Source: Lagopus muta (lineage: Eukaryota > Chordata > Aves > Galliformes > Phasianidae). Taken from it: a stretch of DNA of 64,000 bases. The translations under genes and the position numbers were made by a program. Positions 26,101 through 38,790 of this stretch are shown here, in pieces. The first letter of the stretch is position 1; every line of letters starts with the position of its first letter. The stretch lies in the NCBI RefSeq assembly GCF_023343835.1, contig NC_064447.1:9816501-9880500 (forward strand). Reading direction: 5' to 3'. Below the pieces are notes generated by a model, which made no database searches, was not told where the DNA came from, and saw only the letters and a list, made by a program, of their open reading frames with translations.

Positions 26101-27059
26101 GATGCACTGGGCTAGCCAGGGATGGAGTGGGATCTCCCCATGGTTTGAACAGACCTCCAAGGAGCACAGCCTACTGCACTAATGTTGAAAGCAATGCTTT
26201 GAGCGGAATGCCCATGTCCTCAAGCTGGCAAGAGCGTAAGCTTGGTGCTATGCTCAGCTTGGGGTCTGTCCTGAGGTTGCTAGCTTCACAGTGGGGGGAA
26301 ATGTATCTCATCTCTGTCCTGTGCTGCCCCTCATGCTTCTGCTATAAATATAAGTGGCACTGAGGTTCCTGCAGACCATCCTTTGGCTTTTCTAGGGCAG
26401 TCTTAATTTGTGACAAAACACTTATTTGCTGCTCATTGGTGCTTCAGAAGACAAGCTGTGCCAAGACTACAGATACTGCTAACCTTCACTTAGGCTGTAA
26501 TTGCTTTGTTGAAGCTGTCAAGAGCATAGGTTTGAACTTTTTATTTAAAGCACAGTCATCTGAAGAAAGCAGACTCCTCTTGTCCCATGCCTTCAGGACT
26601 CAAAGGGAAAAGTCTCCAAACTGGGTGCTGGTAGAAGGTGCTGCATCAATTAAAAGCTTGGCTGCCAAAGCAAGCAGTGCTTACAGACCTGCATTTATGT
26701 CAGAACACAGCTCTTGTCCCTTCTGGAGAAAGCAGGCATTGTACTAGCTTGGTGTGGGAGCTGCAGCAGCCTGAACCCACAGCTGGGCCCATTCTTGCTC
26801 TTGCTGTGAAGCAGCACCTCCCTGGGCAGCTGTTGTGAAAACTCCAAAAAGATTGCTTTCCACTGCTCCATTCAAAGAGGAGAGATTAAATCTTCTTCTA
26901 GCTAACTCTGGAGCTCACAAATAGTGAAAGGAAGTCTGGAGGCTGCTTGCTAGTGGATCTTCAGGAAATGAAGAAATTGGCTGTTGCTATTACATAGCAA
27001 TCTTCTGGGGTTTGTGCAAATAGGTCTCCCTCGGCAGCGGGTGCTGCACAGGCTCCTTG

Positions 27060-27200
27060 CTCTCGTGGCCATCTAATTAGACTGCTCCACAAATTGCATT
27101 TTCACCAGAATCATTTTTATATTATGTCCAACATGGTTAGTTAGTTTGGGGAGCACTTATTAGGATTTAAAACAATGAGCTACTAATTATCTCTTGCTCA
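27060..27200. promoter_or_regulatory. Candidate conserved non-coding element
   Basis: A short AT-rich segment with CATCTAATTAGAC, CACAAATTGCATTTTC and CTACTAATTATCTC. These are homeodomain and OCT-like cores. No repeat or ORF explains it. Low-confidence compositional call. Confidence 0.28.
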
Positions 27201-27480
27201 GGGGCTGAGTGGGAAAAGCAACCTTTTGTCTTTTCTCCTAAATGAGGAAGCTGAGGAGCTGTGCAGGGAGCTGTGCTGCCTGTAAAGTCTCTTTACTCCC
27301 TCCTGGGACACTGGCATTCATGCCTTGCTGCTCTCCCTCCTGTGCTGAGTAATTGGTGGCATGGATGCATCTTTGTTTTTTGAAGGAATACATCCATGCA
27401 TGTACTGCTGAAGTAGTTTAAATGGTTTGAAAGCACTTTTCTGAGTGCACAACCATCCTGGTCATGACTTTTCTTCCAGG

Positions 27481-27665
27481 TTCAAGTTGGATGTTAGGAA
27501 AAACTTCTCTAAAAGAGCAGTCAAATACTGGCACTGCTACCCAGGGAGTGGTGGAGTCCCCATTCCTGGAGCTGTTCCATAGCTGTGGAGATATGGCACT
27601 GAGGGATGTGATCAGTGGCCATGGTGGGATGGGTTGAGGTTGTCCTCAGGGAATCTTGAAGGACA
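27481..27665 (+). mobile_element. CR1 LINE 3'-end fragment
   Basis: Begins with TTCAAGTTGGATGTTAGGAA and continues through CACTGCTACCCAGGGAGTGG and GATCAGTGGCCATGGTGGGA into a decayed tail. This follows the order of the conserved avian CR1 3' untranslated region in the + orientation. Divergence in the terminal part suggests an old copy. It is non-coding. Confidence 0.87.
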
Positions 27666-30600
27666 GCAGTGTGAGGAGCTCTCCCCTGGTTGCTCATTGG
27701 CCCTATGGGGTAGCCAAAGGCCTTGGTTAGATCACAGCATGGGCTCCATGCTTGTCTTTGTGTTTTATTCTCCTACAGAAGAGACCTCAACCTTATGTTC
27801 AGTATTGGTGCTTAACCTCTAATGAGTTGGTCAGAGGCTGACTTAGCCCATGAGCTGCCCCTGGGGCGCTGTTCAGTGTGGTTTAAGGCACCTTATCACA
27901 GGGCTGTTGGCCTTTCTGGCTTATAAGCTGTTATTAGGGGACAGCAGAGAAATAAGTGTAAACGTCTGCTATGAAGTGTCTAAAGTCAAGCCCTGCAGAG
28001 CTGCGCGAGTCCCCAGCAGTGCTGCTTGTGACCTTCTACTGATGCCTTTTTGTGGGCAGTGGCCTGTAAATGCTTTAAACCCCTGGCTCTGCAGTAAAAC
28101 TACAGTGAGTGGTTTTGTGTTCCTGCCTCTCTGTGGTCTTCACAGTTTTTATGCAAAGAAAATTCTGAAACAGTGAACGCTCTTAAATAGGAGAGGTGGA
28201 TGGAGCCTCGTGACTGGGAAAAGTAGGGATCGCATCACTCGTGAGGAAACCAAAGCTTAGTATGCCAGCAGGCTCATCCTGCCTGCTGTGTTTGTGTCCA
28301 TTCCAGGGTGTTTTTAAGGTAAGCAGCATCCTTCAGAGCGATTTTCAAAGCCACAATGAACTAAAAAACCCTGACAACGCAGCTGAAGGTACATCATGCC
28401 CTGTGGGTCTGAGCATGTGCCTTGATAATTGTCTTGTTCCAATGTTTGAGTCAGTTTAATATTAAACTTATTCAAATAGTGAGGTCTCTGCCAGTGAAAT
28501 GGATTTACATATGTCATTTTGTTCTGCCAGCCCAGAATCCCCTGGGATGCTCTTGTAGTCATGTTACCCCTCTGCCACAGTTTTTCTCATTGTAAACAGC
28601 AGCCCAAAGTCAACAGCTTTGATTTAGGGCTGGGCATGGCCAGCACTGCTCGCTTCTGTGCTGTCACAGACGAGAGCACTGAGTGCTGACCTTGCACAGT
28701 GTGACAGAAGCATGAAGAAGACCTTTGCCCCTTATTTGCTTTAGGAGGAATTGGAGGTTCTCTTGAAGCCCCAAATTCACCGTGGGGACCACCTCATCCA
28801 CAAGATGCTCCAGCTGGAGTCAAGACCAGAGCATTACTCATTCTTAGCCCTGTGAAATTGGAGCAGTTGGGAAATTTCAGCCAGATTGATGTCTTTATTT
28901 ATGCTGAGTGGTACTTTATACAAGCCTGCTGAAGCAAATCACCATGATTAAATGTCAGAAGCTGGTTTCTTGTAACCTTTGGTGAGAAAACTTTCCTGTC
29001 TGGAGGAGTATTTCAAGGATGAAATACTCTCTGGTGCGGTGTGCGAGTTTAAACCCTCTTGAAATAAAATGCCCTCTGAACAGGGTTTAAATACAAGTGA
29101 GGTGACACACAGACAAGTAGGTGTCTCTTGTCTAAGAAAAACCTCATCTCAGATGGGCAGCTAAGCTGCTTTCATGCTGAAAACCCTTCTTCTGCTCCCC
29201 ACTGGGGTGGCTGGAAGTATCTCTGATGGTCATCTTCAAAAGAAAGCAACTTTGTGGTTTGTTCTTGGTTGTCCTTGTTGTCCAGAGCAGTTCAGGTCTC
29301 TGGTTCTACAGACTTTATCATGCCATGGCTCAACAGCAGCTGCTTGGAGCCTCACCAGCACTACTGAAGCTGCTGTTAATGCATGGCACCCATAGCATTG
29401 CAATGGAGTAAATACAAGGATGAAACCATTTCTGCACTGCTTGGTGGATACACATCTGCATCCACATGAAAGGCAATGATGCGTGCTGGGCTGTGAGTCT
29501 CTCTGAAGCATCTATGGGATCACTTATGACACTCAGGCTGCAACTTGGGATCCCTGTTTGCGTTGCCCTGGGCTGGGAGCTATAAGGGCATGCTGTCATT
29601 AGGATCTTTTGGGAAGTGTGATCAATGAAATGTCTCTGCTTGTCAACCCTGTCCCACCCAAGAAATGCTGATTTGTGAGGTATTGCTTTGGAATGTCATT
29701 ATTTTTTCCTCTGCCTTGTTTTTAACCTTAGATATTAGGACTCTTTGGTGGTTCCTACACCCCCTTCTTCCCTAATGCTGTACAAATATTCTCTAAGTCA
29801 GACAGGAATCTCTTTTGTCATTTAACTTTGTGATTGACTGCTAATAAGTTACAATTCCCTGATAACTGGAAATTGTAAATCTACCTTCTCTCATCCTTCA
29901 TGCAGTCTTCCAGGAATCGAAATCTATATCCTCGAGTACCATAAATCTCCAGTCCTCCATTAGCTGCAAGTAGGAAACACAGACAGCCCAGTTCCTTACC
30001 TCTTCTCTGGATCTAAGGAACAAAAGGACTCAAAAGACTGTCTTTGCTGTGCAGGTCACACTTAAAATAGCTTTCCTGGTCTCTCCAGGAGATTAATACT
30101 TAGCAGAGAGGCACAAAAGTATTGCTGCCTTCTAACAAATTACAAAGGCATGACAGGAGTTGTCTAATGGGGTCATCTTATTTATGGGATTAATGACACA
30201 TCTGAAGCCAGTTGTGTCATCTGGCAAGAACTGTCTTAACAGAGGACCCAGGGGGTGGCTTACAAAGCCCCCTCAAAGCTGCTACGGTTGAGTTGCAGGA
30301 AACAATTACTTTAGGTAGGTCAAAAGTAGGAAACAAGCTATTGGTGACAGTGATCAATAGTTAAATATCATTACTGGAGAACAAGTGCAGATCAGACGGT
30401 GCCAGGCTGCTTCCAAGTGCAAGGGATGCCTAGGGAAGAAAAGACAGCCAAAAAGCTGTGATAAACTCTTGTGGGGAAACATCCGTATCAGTGATGTGCT
30501 GCCTGTCAGCTGCATGTCCTTATGTTCTCCTGCTCCCTCGTAATAAGAATGGAGGGACAACTCCCTTGGTGCTGCAAGGATGGCTGTCCCCATGGCACAT

Positions 30601-33600
30601 CTCTCTGAGCCCACTGCCTTCACAGGTGAATCAGGGACACCTCTGAGTCCATAGTGGAGGTGTAACTCATCCCTCATCTGCAGGGTTCATCAGTGAATTT
30701 AACCAGAAGACAAGGCAAGAAGGCAATTAAGCTATTGATTCAAGATTCTGTTGGGAAGAAGCCTGCAATCAGCCTGTGCCAATAAACCTTCAATCAATAA
30801 AGATTGATAAGTTGTTGTCTGTAGTTTTGGTTTAGGCAGGAGCTTGATAGTTTCTGCTATGCAAGTTAACCTGCTTTTGGAGCATTTCATTGGGAGAATT
30901 TGGAGCGTGGAGTTTATCAGTTTGTTGGCCACAGGATTTGTGTGGGGATGCCTGGAATCATTGGGGTAGCGCCTGTTGGGGCTGTATGTGTTCAGGTAGC
31001 TGCTAAAACATCAGGATCCCAGCACTGTCCTCCATTAATCACTCACAGTTCTGGTCCTTTCATGCAGATTTGTACTGAAATGCAATTTTCTGAAGCTGAG
31101 CTCTTCATTTGGACTCCATAAAGTTTTCTCATATGTATTCTGATAGCTGAAGAGCAAGTGTGCATTGTCTCTGGATTGGGACTTTTGATGAAATCTTAGT
31201 GTGGGGCTTTGTTCCAAATGGAACTGAAGGGGATTTTGTCTAACAGTAATGTGGATTTTGGATTTTCTCTGGGGTGGAAACTCTGCTGTTCAACCAGTGC
31301 CAGTGAATAAGCTGTCAGAAGTTCAACACAGTGGATTGCTTTTTTTCTTCCCCCCCGTGTTCGCATGGGTGTACAACACAGTATTGTAAAGTAAATCCCT
31401 GGGCTGCTCCAACTAATGTGCTCCAGTTTCATTGGCATTTGGCCTACTATTTCAGAAAGGAAAATGTCACTTCTGACCTAAATAAGATTTTGCTTCTAAG
31501 AGGCTCTGGGGTGAAAACCCGCTTCCAGTTGAAACCTAAAGGCTGTGCTTGTATGGATCAGAGTGGAGTCAGCTCCACGTTTTCAGTGCAACCATGAGCC
31601 AATTAAAGGTAATAAGATTCTTAGGACAGTGTAGTTAATAATGAAGGGTGTGCCTCCAAGTGTCAGGCCTGTTCTTAATGAGCCCATTGGAATATGGATG
31701 CATTGGGGAACTTCTTGTGTCTGGACTGGGATGGGAAAAGGTTTTCTTCTGGCTTTTCCAATTCAAGTCAGCCAGTGAGCAGATGCTGCTTTTCAACTGA
31801 AGGCAGAACCCCAGAATCTGAAAGGTGTAGAATAAGATGTGAGATTGGTCAGAAAACTAAAGTTGGGGAGAAAGAAGGATGAAGTTGTCTAATCCTTCCA
31901 TGTAAGCATGAGAAGAAACGCTCTTATCTTTATATGGCATAAATGTCGTTTTATGGACTATCTGTTTAGGACAAATATCTTTGTATGCTTGATATGAGAT
32001 TCATTTCAGAAACGTGCTGGTGCTGTGGAGGACAGAGATTGAATTTGGATGCTGGGGCCAGCCTTTGTCAGGCTGAGCTGTGGGCCTGGATATTAAATAA
32101 GAGCCCTTATTGCTGTGTAACTCCAGGATGGAGAGGAAAAAAGTGAGTTCTAGGAGGGCTTTTTTGAAATGTGGCTTGGGGTGGGTAAGCTTTGGGACTG
32201 TTGGGTTCCTGTTCTCTCTTATTAACCTCAGGCTGTGAAGTTGTGGTTTAGTGAAGGAATGACATCCCTCTTTACTTGCAAGTCAGCTCTTCAGGTGCAG
32301 ATGGCAAAAAGAACGGAGACAGGAGAGCTTTTGGTGATTTGAAAGGAAAAAAAAAAAAACTAACTGAAATCTAGAAAATGAACCTCTTTTTGGGTATAGT
32401 TATCCTAATGAAATGGGAAGTAAAATGGGTGAAGGTGGAGGAGATCTTAACTTAGCAGAAGTGCTGTGGGACGACTTTGCACCTGGATCCCTTCTGCTGC
32501 CTTACAGCTGGTGGTGCCACTGCCTTTCTCATGCAGGGACATGAGATCCCAAACTCCCTGAGCAAGATGCTTTGCGGAGTGGTCAGGCATGAAGCATAGA
32601 AAGAAGGAAAAACGAGATTGACTTGGGGAGAGAAAGTGTGACAGCTCCTCTTCAAATGTGACAGAAAGGGGCCAGGCGCATATAGCCACATTTATTTCAA
32701 CTCTTTCGCTGGCTGGAATGAGAAGGATTTCTCCTGAATATGCTGCATTTCCTTTTTTTTTTTTTTTTTTTCTTTTATAACCTACCCTATGAATAAGGCT
32801 TTGGTCATTTTAAAAGCTGACATGCTAATAAAAGGCTATTAAATCCTGCCACTTCCTCTACAGAGGAGGAATAAGTCAAGACAGACATGACCAACGAGAG
32901 GGAAAGAAGGCTCCAAATGTGATGGTTTATTAAGCATTTCACCCTTGGTGTATTTAATATGTATGAGACTACTGTCACTGTCCTACTAATGCTCTTTCAG
33001 ATCACAGTGACAATGGAAAGGAGCCCTAAAGTGGAGCAGAGTGCATCCCATGTGAATGACATTGCCAGGGATACTTCTGGTCACAGCAGTGTGAAGGGAA
33101 GGACTGGGGAGCTCCCAAGCCACAGCTAACAGCACAAAGTTTGTGCTGGTTTGGGTAAGTGGGTCTGACTCTGCATCTCTTCTCTGTGCTCTGGTCACCT
33201 GAAAAAAGAAATGATTTTGGCCAGGACCTACACACTCGTAAGCACAGTGTGTGTCAGAAGCTGGGGCCGGCTTGTAGGTCTCTCACCCTATTTCTTAGGG
33301 TCAGGAAACAATTTTCTCATTTGACCCCCTCTTCCTCCCACTGCTATCCCACACTTATCTATGATCAGATTTTTTTTTCCTTTACTTCTAGCACAGTGCT
33401 TAGCAGATATTTCCTACCAGCCCTGGCCAAGTGATAACGCTGACCAGAAGAGGAGGCAGACCAATTTTCCAACTAACAAAGATAAATTTAAATTAAATTA
33501 TGCTGGACTGTCCTGCTACAACACCAAAAATGTCTCCCTGAACTCAGCCTTGCAGATTATTGGGAATAAACACAAGGTTGCCCAGAGCTGGTAACCCCAC

Positions 33601-36600
33601 TGAAAAGGTTTTGTGACCCCATTTCAGGTTGAAAACCTCTTTTTGAGAAATGCTGAGCCCTCAGAAAGAAGAAAAAGCAAACTTGCTTATAGTAGGCTGA
33701 AGTGAAGCTTTGCTTAGGAAAACCAGAGCTTTTCCTGAAGTTACATAAGCACAAACTTTGGATGAGTGAAGCCAATTGCCTCTGTTGCTTGCTGTGTATC
33801 GTGGATGTTCTGCAAGGAAATGTGAGATCTGACTTCCAGAGGTCCTGGTGATTCAAATACGTTCTGGCTTCATCCTCCTCAATAAAGGCCTTGTGGAAGA
33901 GGTTGGGAAGGAGCCCATCCAATCTCAGGGTCACTGTCAGCACATCATGATTGTAAAAGAAAGTAAGTGTGGAAATGTTCCTTGCCATCAGTTGGAGGAT
34001 GCTCTTAGGGACGGCAGGAACTCCTTTTGCTCCCATCTCCTGCCTTGCTCTCTCCACCATCTCTCAGCTTTCAGCCACTGGGTTCAGCTGATGCAGAGCA
34101 GGATCTCGGGATGGCCGCTCTCCTCCCTATCCCCGCATCATCATCTCGGTGTGTTTTCAGTTAGCTGAAGCCTTTTTAATAGATGTGGCTGAATTATTCA
34201 TCATGCACAAATTAGTTGATGGGCACTGTCCTTCTGTGAGTTGTTTATCATGCTGGTTTTTTTTTCTTTCACATGGGCCATTAACTGGTTAGAGATTTTG
34301 GCCAGAACTTGGCAGTTTCCAGCCACTTGCTCAGACTGATTTTCCAAGGCCTTGGTGGTCTGTTTGGGAAATTTTCTTTCTCCCATGGGGCAGTTTTTGC
34401 TCTCAGTGGCTTTATGGCACATAGCAAGTGCTCTCCTTGCTGGTTTCAAGCTGGAATAGGCATTGCAAATTAAATGATTTCTTGCTTTTTCCTTCTGAGA
34501 ATAAAACTTTGCAAATGGCTGGGGTGCAGCCGAGGGGACAGCAACTTTAACTTCATGTGGCCCTATGAAGGACCTTGTCTGTGCTCTTGGGGCCTCTTAT
34601 GGATTGCTAGTGTGAAACAAACTTGTTAATTTCATAGCTCTGAATGCGTCAGCTTCAAACAGCCAATAGGGTGTTAAAAGAATCACGCACACATCTTTGC
34701 TCTTTCTTATCTCTAAGTATTCAAAAATCTCTTGAAAATGTAATTCCCAGACATTGTCATTGCCTCCTTCTATCCCTTCAAGTTCTCTTCCCTCATTTTC
34801 CCACCTGGGGGCTCTACCCACATGTCTGCAGTCCCTCCCATCCTCTTGTGCCGTGGGGTTTTGGAGGTGTCGCTGCAAAACCTCCCCAAAGGCTGTTGTT
34901 GAACTCATATCTGTGTGAAGGTGTAGTTGCTGTAATGCCTGCTGTAAAGGTGCTCTAGTTTGGGGCTTTTGCTGATATCCCAGGATCTCTGTTTGCAGGA
35001 GCTGCAGAGCACCCATTTCTCCTGTGCTGCTTTGCAGGGCTCAGTTCCCAGCATGCATGCACAGAGCTGCTTCCAGCCTCAGTATCTCCTCCTCTCCCTC
35101 TGCCATGAACCTCTTAGGTTAATTTTTTTCTGCCTTCTTTTGTTGGTGGTGTTTTTTCCCACTAAATTAGCTTGTTGTTGCACCGCCCATACTTGCTAAA
35201 GGTCACAAAATAAATACTGCCACTGTCTCATGTATCAAAGCTGCTTCCTACATTAGCTTTTCAAGTGTTTTCAGATCGTTAGAACTGTCTCCTTGTTCTT
35301 TACTTTTGGTGATCAAAGCATCATTTAAAAATCACATGCAGAATGTGCTTCATCTCCCCCAGCAGTTCCTGTGTTCTTGGAGAACGTTTCCTTCTCTCTG
35401 ATTTCTCTGGATCAGCTCAGGAGGGAAATGGTTAAATGCTTTATAAGAGGGAGGAAAACAGTAAAATGGGCCTTATTTGTTCTGTAATGAGACTCCAGGT
35501 ACCAAGGCGAAGAGTTACTGACTGTCAGTGAGCGCAGCAAATAGGAAACTGTCTTATACACTGTTCTAGAAGGCTGAAAGGTCATAAAAAGGATTTAGCA
35601 CTATCGCAGGAGACAACTTTGTTTAAACAGTGTCATTAGTCTCTTCGTAGCTCTTTTTATAGTGCTTTCTGCTGTGTTTCGTTGCTCTCTTCTATTTTTC
35701 TTTTCCCCCTCTCTCCTTTTTCAGTGTGGAAGTCTGTGCAATCTCCTCAAAGCCACCTGGTGCCAAGGTGGGCTGAATGCTGCATGAAGTGGGGTCCTGG
35801 GGGGAGGGGGATTGGGAAAATGGGCTGTAAGGAGCTGGAGGTGATGGGATGGCGGCTGAGGAATGGCCCTCTGACTTTGTGTGTTTCAGAGGTAAAAATC
35901 CCAATGTCTGTGATTGGGAGAGATCATCCTGGTGCTTGCATCTCATGTGAGCATGGACAGGCAGAGATCATTGGGGTCACATGCGTTTTCCTCATCTGTA
36001 GTGGCAAGAATGGTGCTACGAGGGGTGGGAAGTGCAGGGATGGCTAAAGAGTGCTCAACTATGTGAAAAAAAAACAATTCAGGTTTGAAGCAGACCTTAG
36101 TATAGGAAATGGGAGAGCTTGTGCACATAGACCCTGAAAGGGCAGGAGATGGCAGAAAAAAAAAATAAATCTGTGAAAAGACTTTGCCAACAGATATGTC
36201 ATTCAGGAGTGGTTCCTATAACCAAAGAATGGCAAACAGTACTCTTTATGAAAGGAGGAGGAAAAGCAATCCAGGCAGCAAGTGGCTTTTCACAGTCTGC
36301 AAAGCTTTAGACAAATTGTGAAGGAAAGAATAATGGGATGAAAATAGGACCAGGTCCAATCCAGTCTTACAAAGGCACATTGAACCTGCTTGCCTTGATA
36401 TTTTTTGTTGGTAGGAGAACTGGTTCCCTCCACAAAAGAAAAAATGCATTTCTTCTTTGGCTGGCTTTTGGTTAAGTGATGTTTTGGGGATGTTTCAGTG
36501 GATGAAAAGAAATGAATCATCTGTGCTAAAAGACAATGCTGGTGCATGAAGAAGTACTAATATACAATAAAAATAAAAAAATAAAAAACAACCTGGGAAA

Positions 36601-36977
36601 TGGGTTCTTAGCAGTTGGAAGAGAGGCTTTTGCTAGGTTTGAGAAGGGCTGAGGGATGCTTCAGCCACAGCAAATGCTGGAGCAGCAGTACGAGACTGCC
36701 TTGTCCCCATAGGCACCACTGATGCAAGGCCCGGAATGAAAGGGATGGAGAAGGAGGGATTAGCAGGATTAGTGATGCAAAACTTGCTGAATTTGCCTGG
36801 GTTTTCATTCAAACCAAATCTAAGCACGCAAATATTCATAGTGCACAGTCAAGGTGGTGAGCATGGCTGACATGACCTTGGCGGAGCCCAGCTGATGTGC
36901 CATCCTTCACCAGCACTGCCTGTGGAGACGCGGCACAGCCATGAGCATTTTCTTCTCATCTGTGCCTTGCATTAACA
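27666..36977. other. Intergenic, no gene recognised
   Basis: Numerous frames under 170 residues on both strands. The longest, 33557-34060 minus (167 residues), was inspected and resembles no family I can name. A T19 run lies at 32753-32771 and an A-run at about 32347-32358. No CR1 tail was recognised between 27665 and 36978. Confidence 0.42.
32753..32771 (+). repeat. Poly-T tract, 19 T
   Basis: An uninterrupted run of 19 thymines, followed by C and four more T. It could be the complement of an old poly-A tail or a simple slippage repeat. Confidence 0.9.
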
Positions 36978-37012
36978 AATGGAAGGGACCAATAAGGATC
37001 ATTGAGTCCATC
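36978..37012 (-). mobile_element. Possible tiny CR1 remnant
   Basis: The + strand reads AAATGGAAGGGACCAATAAG followed by GATCATTGAGTCCA. This resembles the complement of the CR1 tail segment that covers 'tggactngatgatc…ggtcccttcc'. Only about 35 bp is recognisable, so the assignment is tentative. Confidence 0.4.
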
Positions 37013-38439
37013 TTGGGAGGATATATTGACTATAATTCAGTTCCCATTTATCTCTGGGACGTGGTTGCGTTAGGAGAGTGTTCATTTGGCAAGAGCAGAT
37101 GATGCACTGCAGGGATGCTGGGGCTCCAGCAGGATCCATCCTGGTCCAAAGAGCGTAAGAAAGGCAAAATGTGCAGCAGGAAACTCCCTTTGCTCTCGCT
37201 GCTGCTTTTTCTCTCGTGCCACATCTGACCCTCCTTCTGCAAAAAAGTAGGGAAGACCCGGGTCCCTCCTGCCCTTTCCTGTGGGGTTTTGCTGTGCTCC
37301 TGGAAAAAGAGGCCACCAGCAGAGGGCACACAATATATGGAGATGGAGATCCCATAAAGTCCTGCGAGCAGCGGCCTCCAGGCACTCCTCAGCACATTTT
37401 TTCCAAAAGGGGAGAAATCGAGGCATGGAGAGAACTGGCCCCTCCAAAGTTGGAGACAGTTGGAACACAATGTGTGTCCTGCAATGCAGAGCTCTGATAT
37501 TCATTGCTCTACACAAGGAAGCTTTGATTTGGTTTCACTTCTTCCCCTCAGACTCTATTTTCGGTGTTTGGGTGTACTTTTATTTTTCTCCTTCTGCCTG
37601 ACTGAGGCACTGAGGATCTGTATTGAGGCATTTACAGTCCAAAAGCCCCAAATCCGGCAGGGCTGGTTTGGGTGCTCATTGTCCTGGGTGCAGAGATGGC
37701 TCCAATCAAAAACGTTTCAACCTTCATGAATGAAAATTTCTTTCAACTACTTCCAGGTCCTTTGGGTTTCCACATACTAAGTCAGCTGCAAATGTTGTTT
37801 GAAAATGCTTAGCAAGGTGGAGTCCATTGGCATCAATCAGTCACTGAAGACGACCAGCTTGTTTTCTTGCTCTTCTTTCATATTCCTTCCCAGCAAAGCT
37901 CTGGAGGTGTCATTAAGAGCAGTGAGCTCTTTGGAGGCAGCCTAACTGCTGCTGAGCAGGTCGGTTCTGCATCATTAATTTGCTTCTCAGCTTCTCTCCC
38001 TGCCACAAACTGAGGGCAGTGAGTGGCTCCTCAGCAGAGTAAGTACCTACTGGGGGTTCTGCTACGACCCCCAAAAAGCCCTGCACCAAAGCAGGATGAT
38101 GTGCCTACATAGAGGGATGTACTCAGCATCATGTTGCCTGTGTGGATGGAAACATCTGGGTTGACTGACAAGCCAAGCACCCACCCCCTGGCCCAGAAGC
38201 ATCTCCAGTGATGGGACCTGCTTCTCACCAGCTGCTTGGTGGCAGTGGGGCAGGATGCAACAAGGCAGCAGCGCAAGGAGAGAAGGGAGGAGCAGCAGTG
38301 ACACATGTACCAGGTACAGAGCCCAAAACATAACACACATGAATCTGTGGTGGGTTCTGAGCCCTGTATCCTCCATCTGTGGTCAGTTCAGGAATTTGGG
38401 AGCATCAAAGTGGTTGTGCTAAGTCAGCAATTGGCTCTC
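37013..38439. other. Intergenic, no gene recognised
   Basis: Three overlapping minus-strand frames of 128-144 residues (36999-37516) shadow each other. This shows stop-poor composition rather than a gene. No domain, splice pair or repeat was recognised. Confidence 0.42.
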
Positions 38440-38790
38440 TGGCAGCGTTAGTGCAATAAATTGCTGTTATTAATGTCTGTTTGTTTATTTATCCCCCCAG
38501 AATTTCTCAGTGGGGCCTAGATTTCCTTCTTGTCCTACCATAGCCCCTCTACATTATTAAAAAGAAACATCCTATTAAATAATCTCAGAAAATAACCCTG
38601 AAAATTGCACCTCAGCCTTAAAATGGAGGGCTGAAAACATCCCTGGGAGCTCCTCATACATGTCACCTGAAAATAATAATTCTAATTAGCTTCCATGCCT
38701 GCCCTTGGGTCCAGGCTAATAAATCCTAATGAACAATCACTGATTTGAAGTATATTCTTCTGAGTTATTTAAGACAATAAGCGTGCCTCG
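38440..38790. promoter_or_regulatory. Candidate conserved non-coding element
   Basis: AT-rich and rich in TAAT/ATTA and TTTATT cores: AATAAATTGCTGTTATTAATG near 38455 (AATAAATTGC and TTATTAATG), ATAATTCTAATTAGC near 38674, and GCTAATAAATCCTAATG near 38716. No ORF or repeat explains it. Inferred from composition only. Confidence 0.33.

Larger units (their letters stand above)
20136..27480. other. Intergenic, no gene recognised
   Basis: The longest frame in this stretch is a 193-residue minus-strand frame (20821-21402). It has no recognisable domain and begins and ends without splice or polyadenylation context. A-rich (21471-21494) and T-rich (24377-24387) runs are present. AT-rich, motif-rich pieces at about 22800-23180 and 27060-27200 are listed separately. 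Confidence 0.45.

Noticed and set aside
33557-34060. 167-residue minus-strand frame
   Set aside because: The first part looks protein-like but matches no family I can name. The second half runs through a Phe homopolymer from a T/A-rich tract. Not enough for a gene or retroelement call.
37048-37516. Three overlapping 128-144-residue minus-strand frames
   Set aside because: All three frames of the same strand are open over the same stretch, which indicates stop-poor composition, not three genes. None has a recognisable motif.
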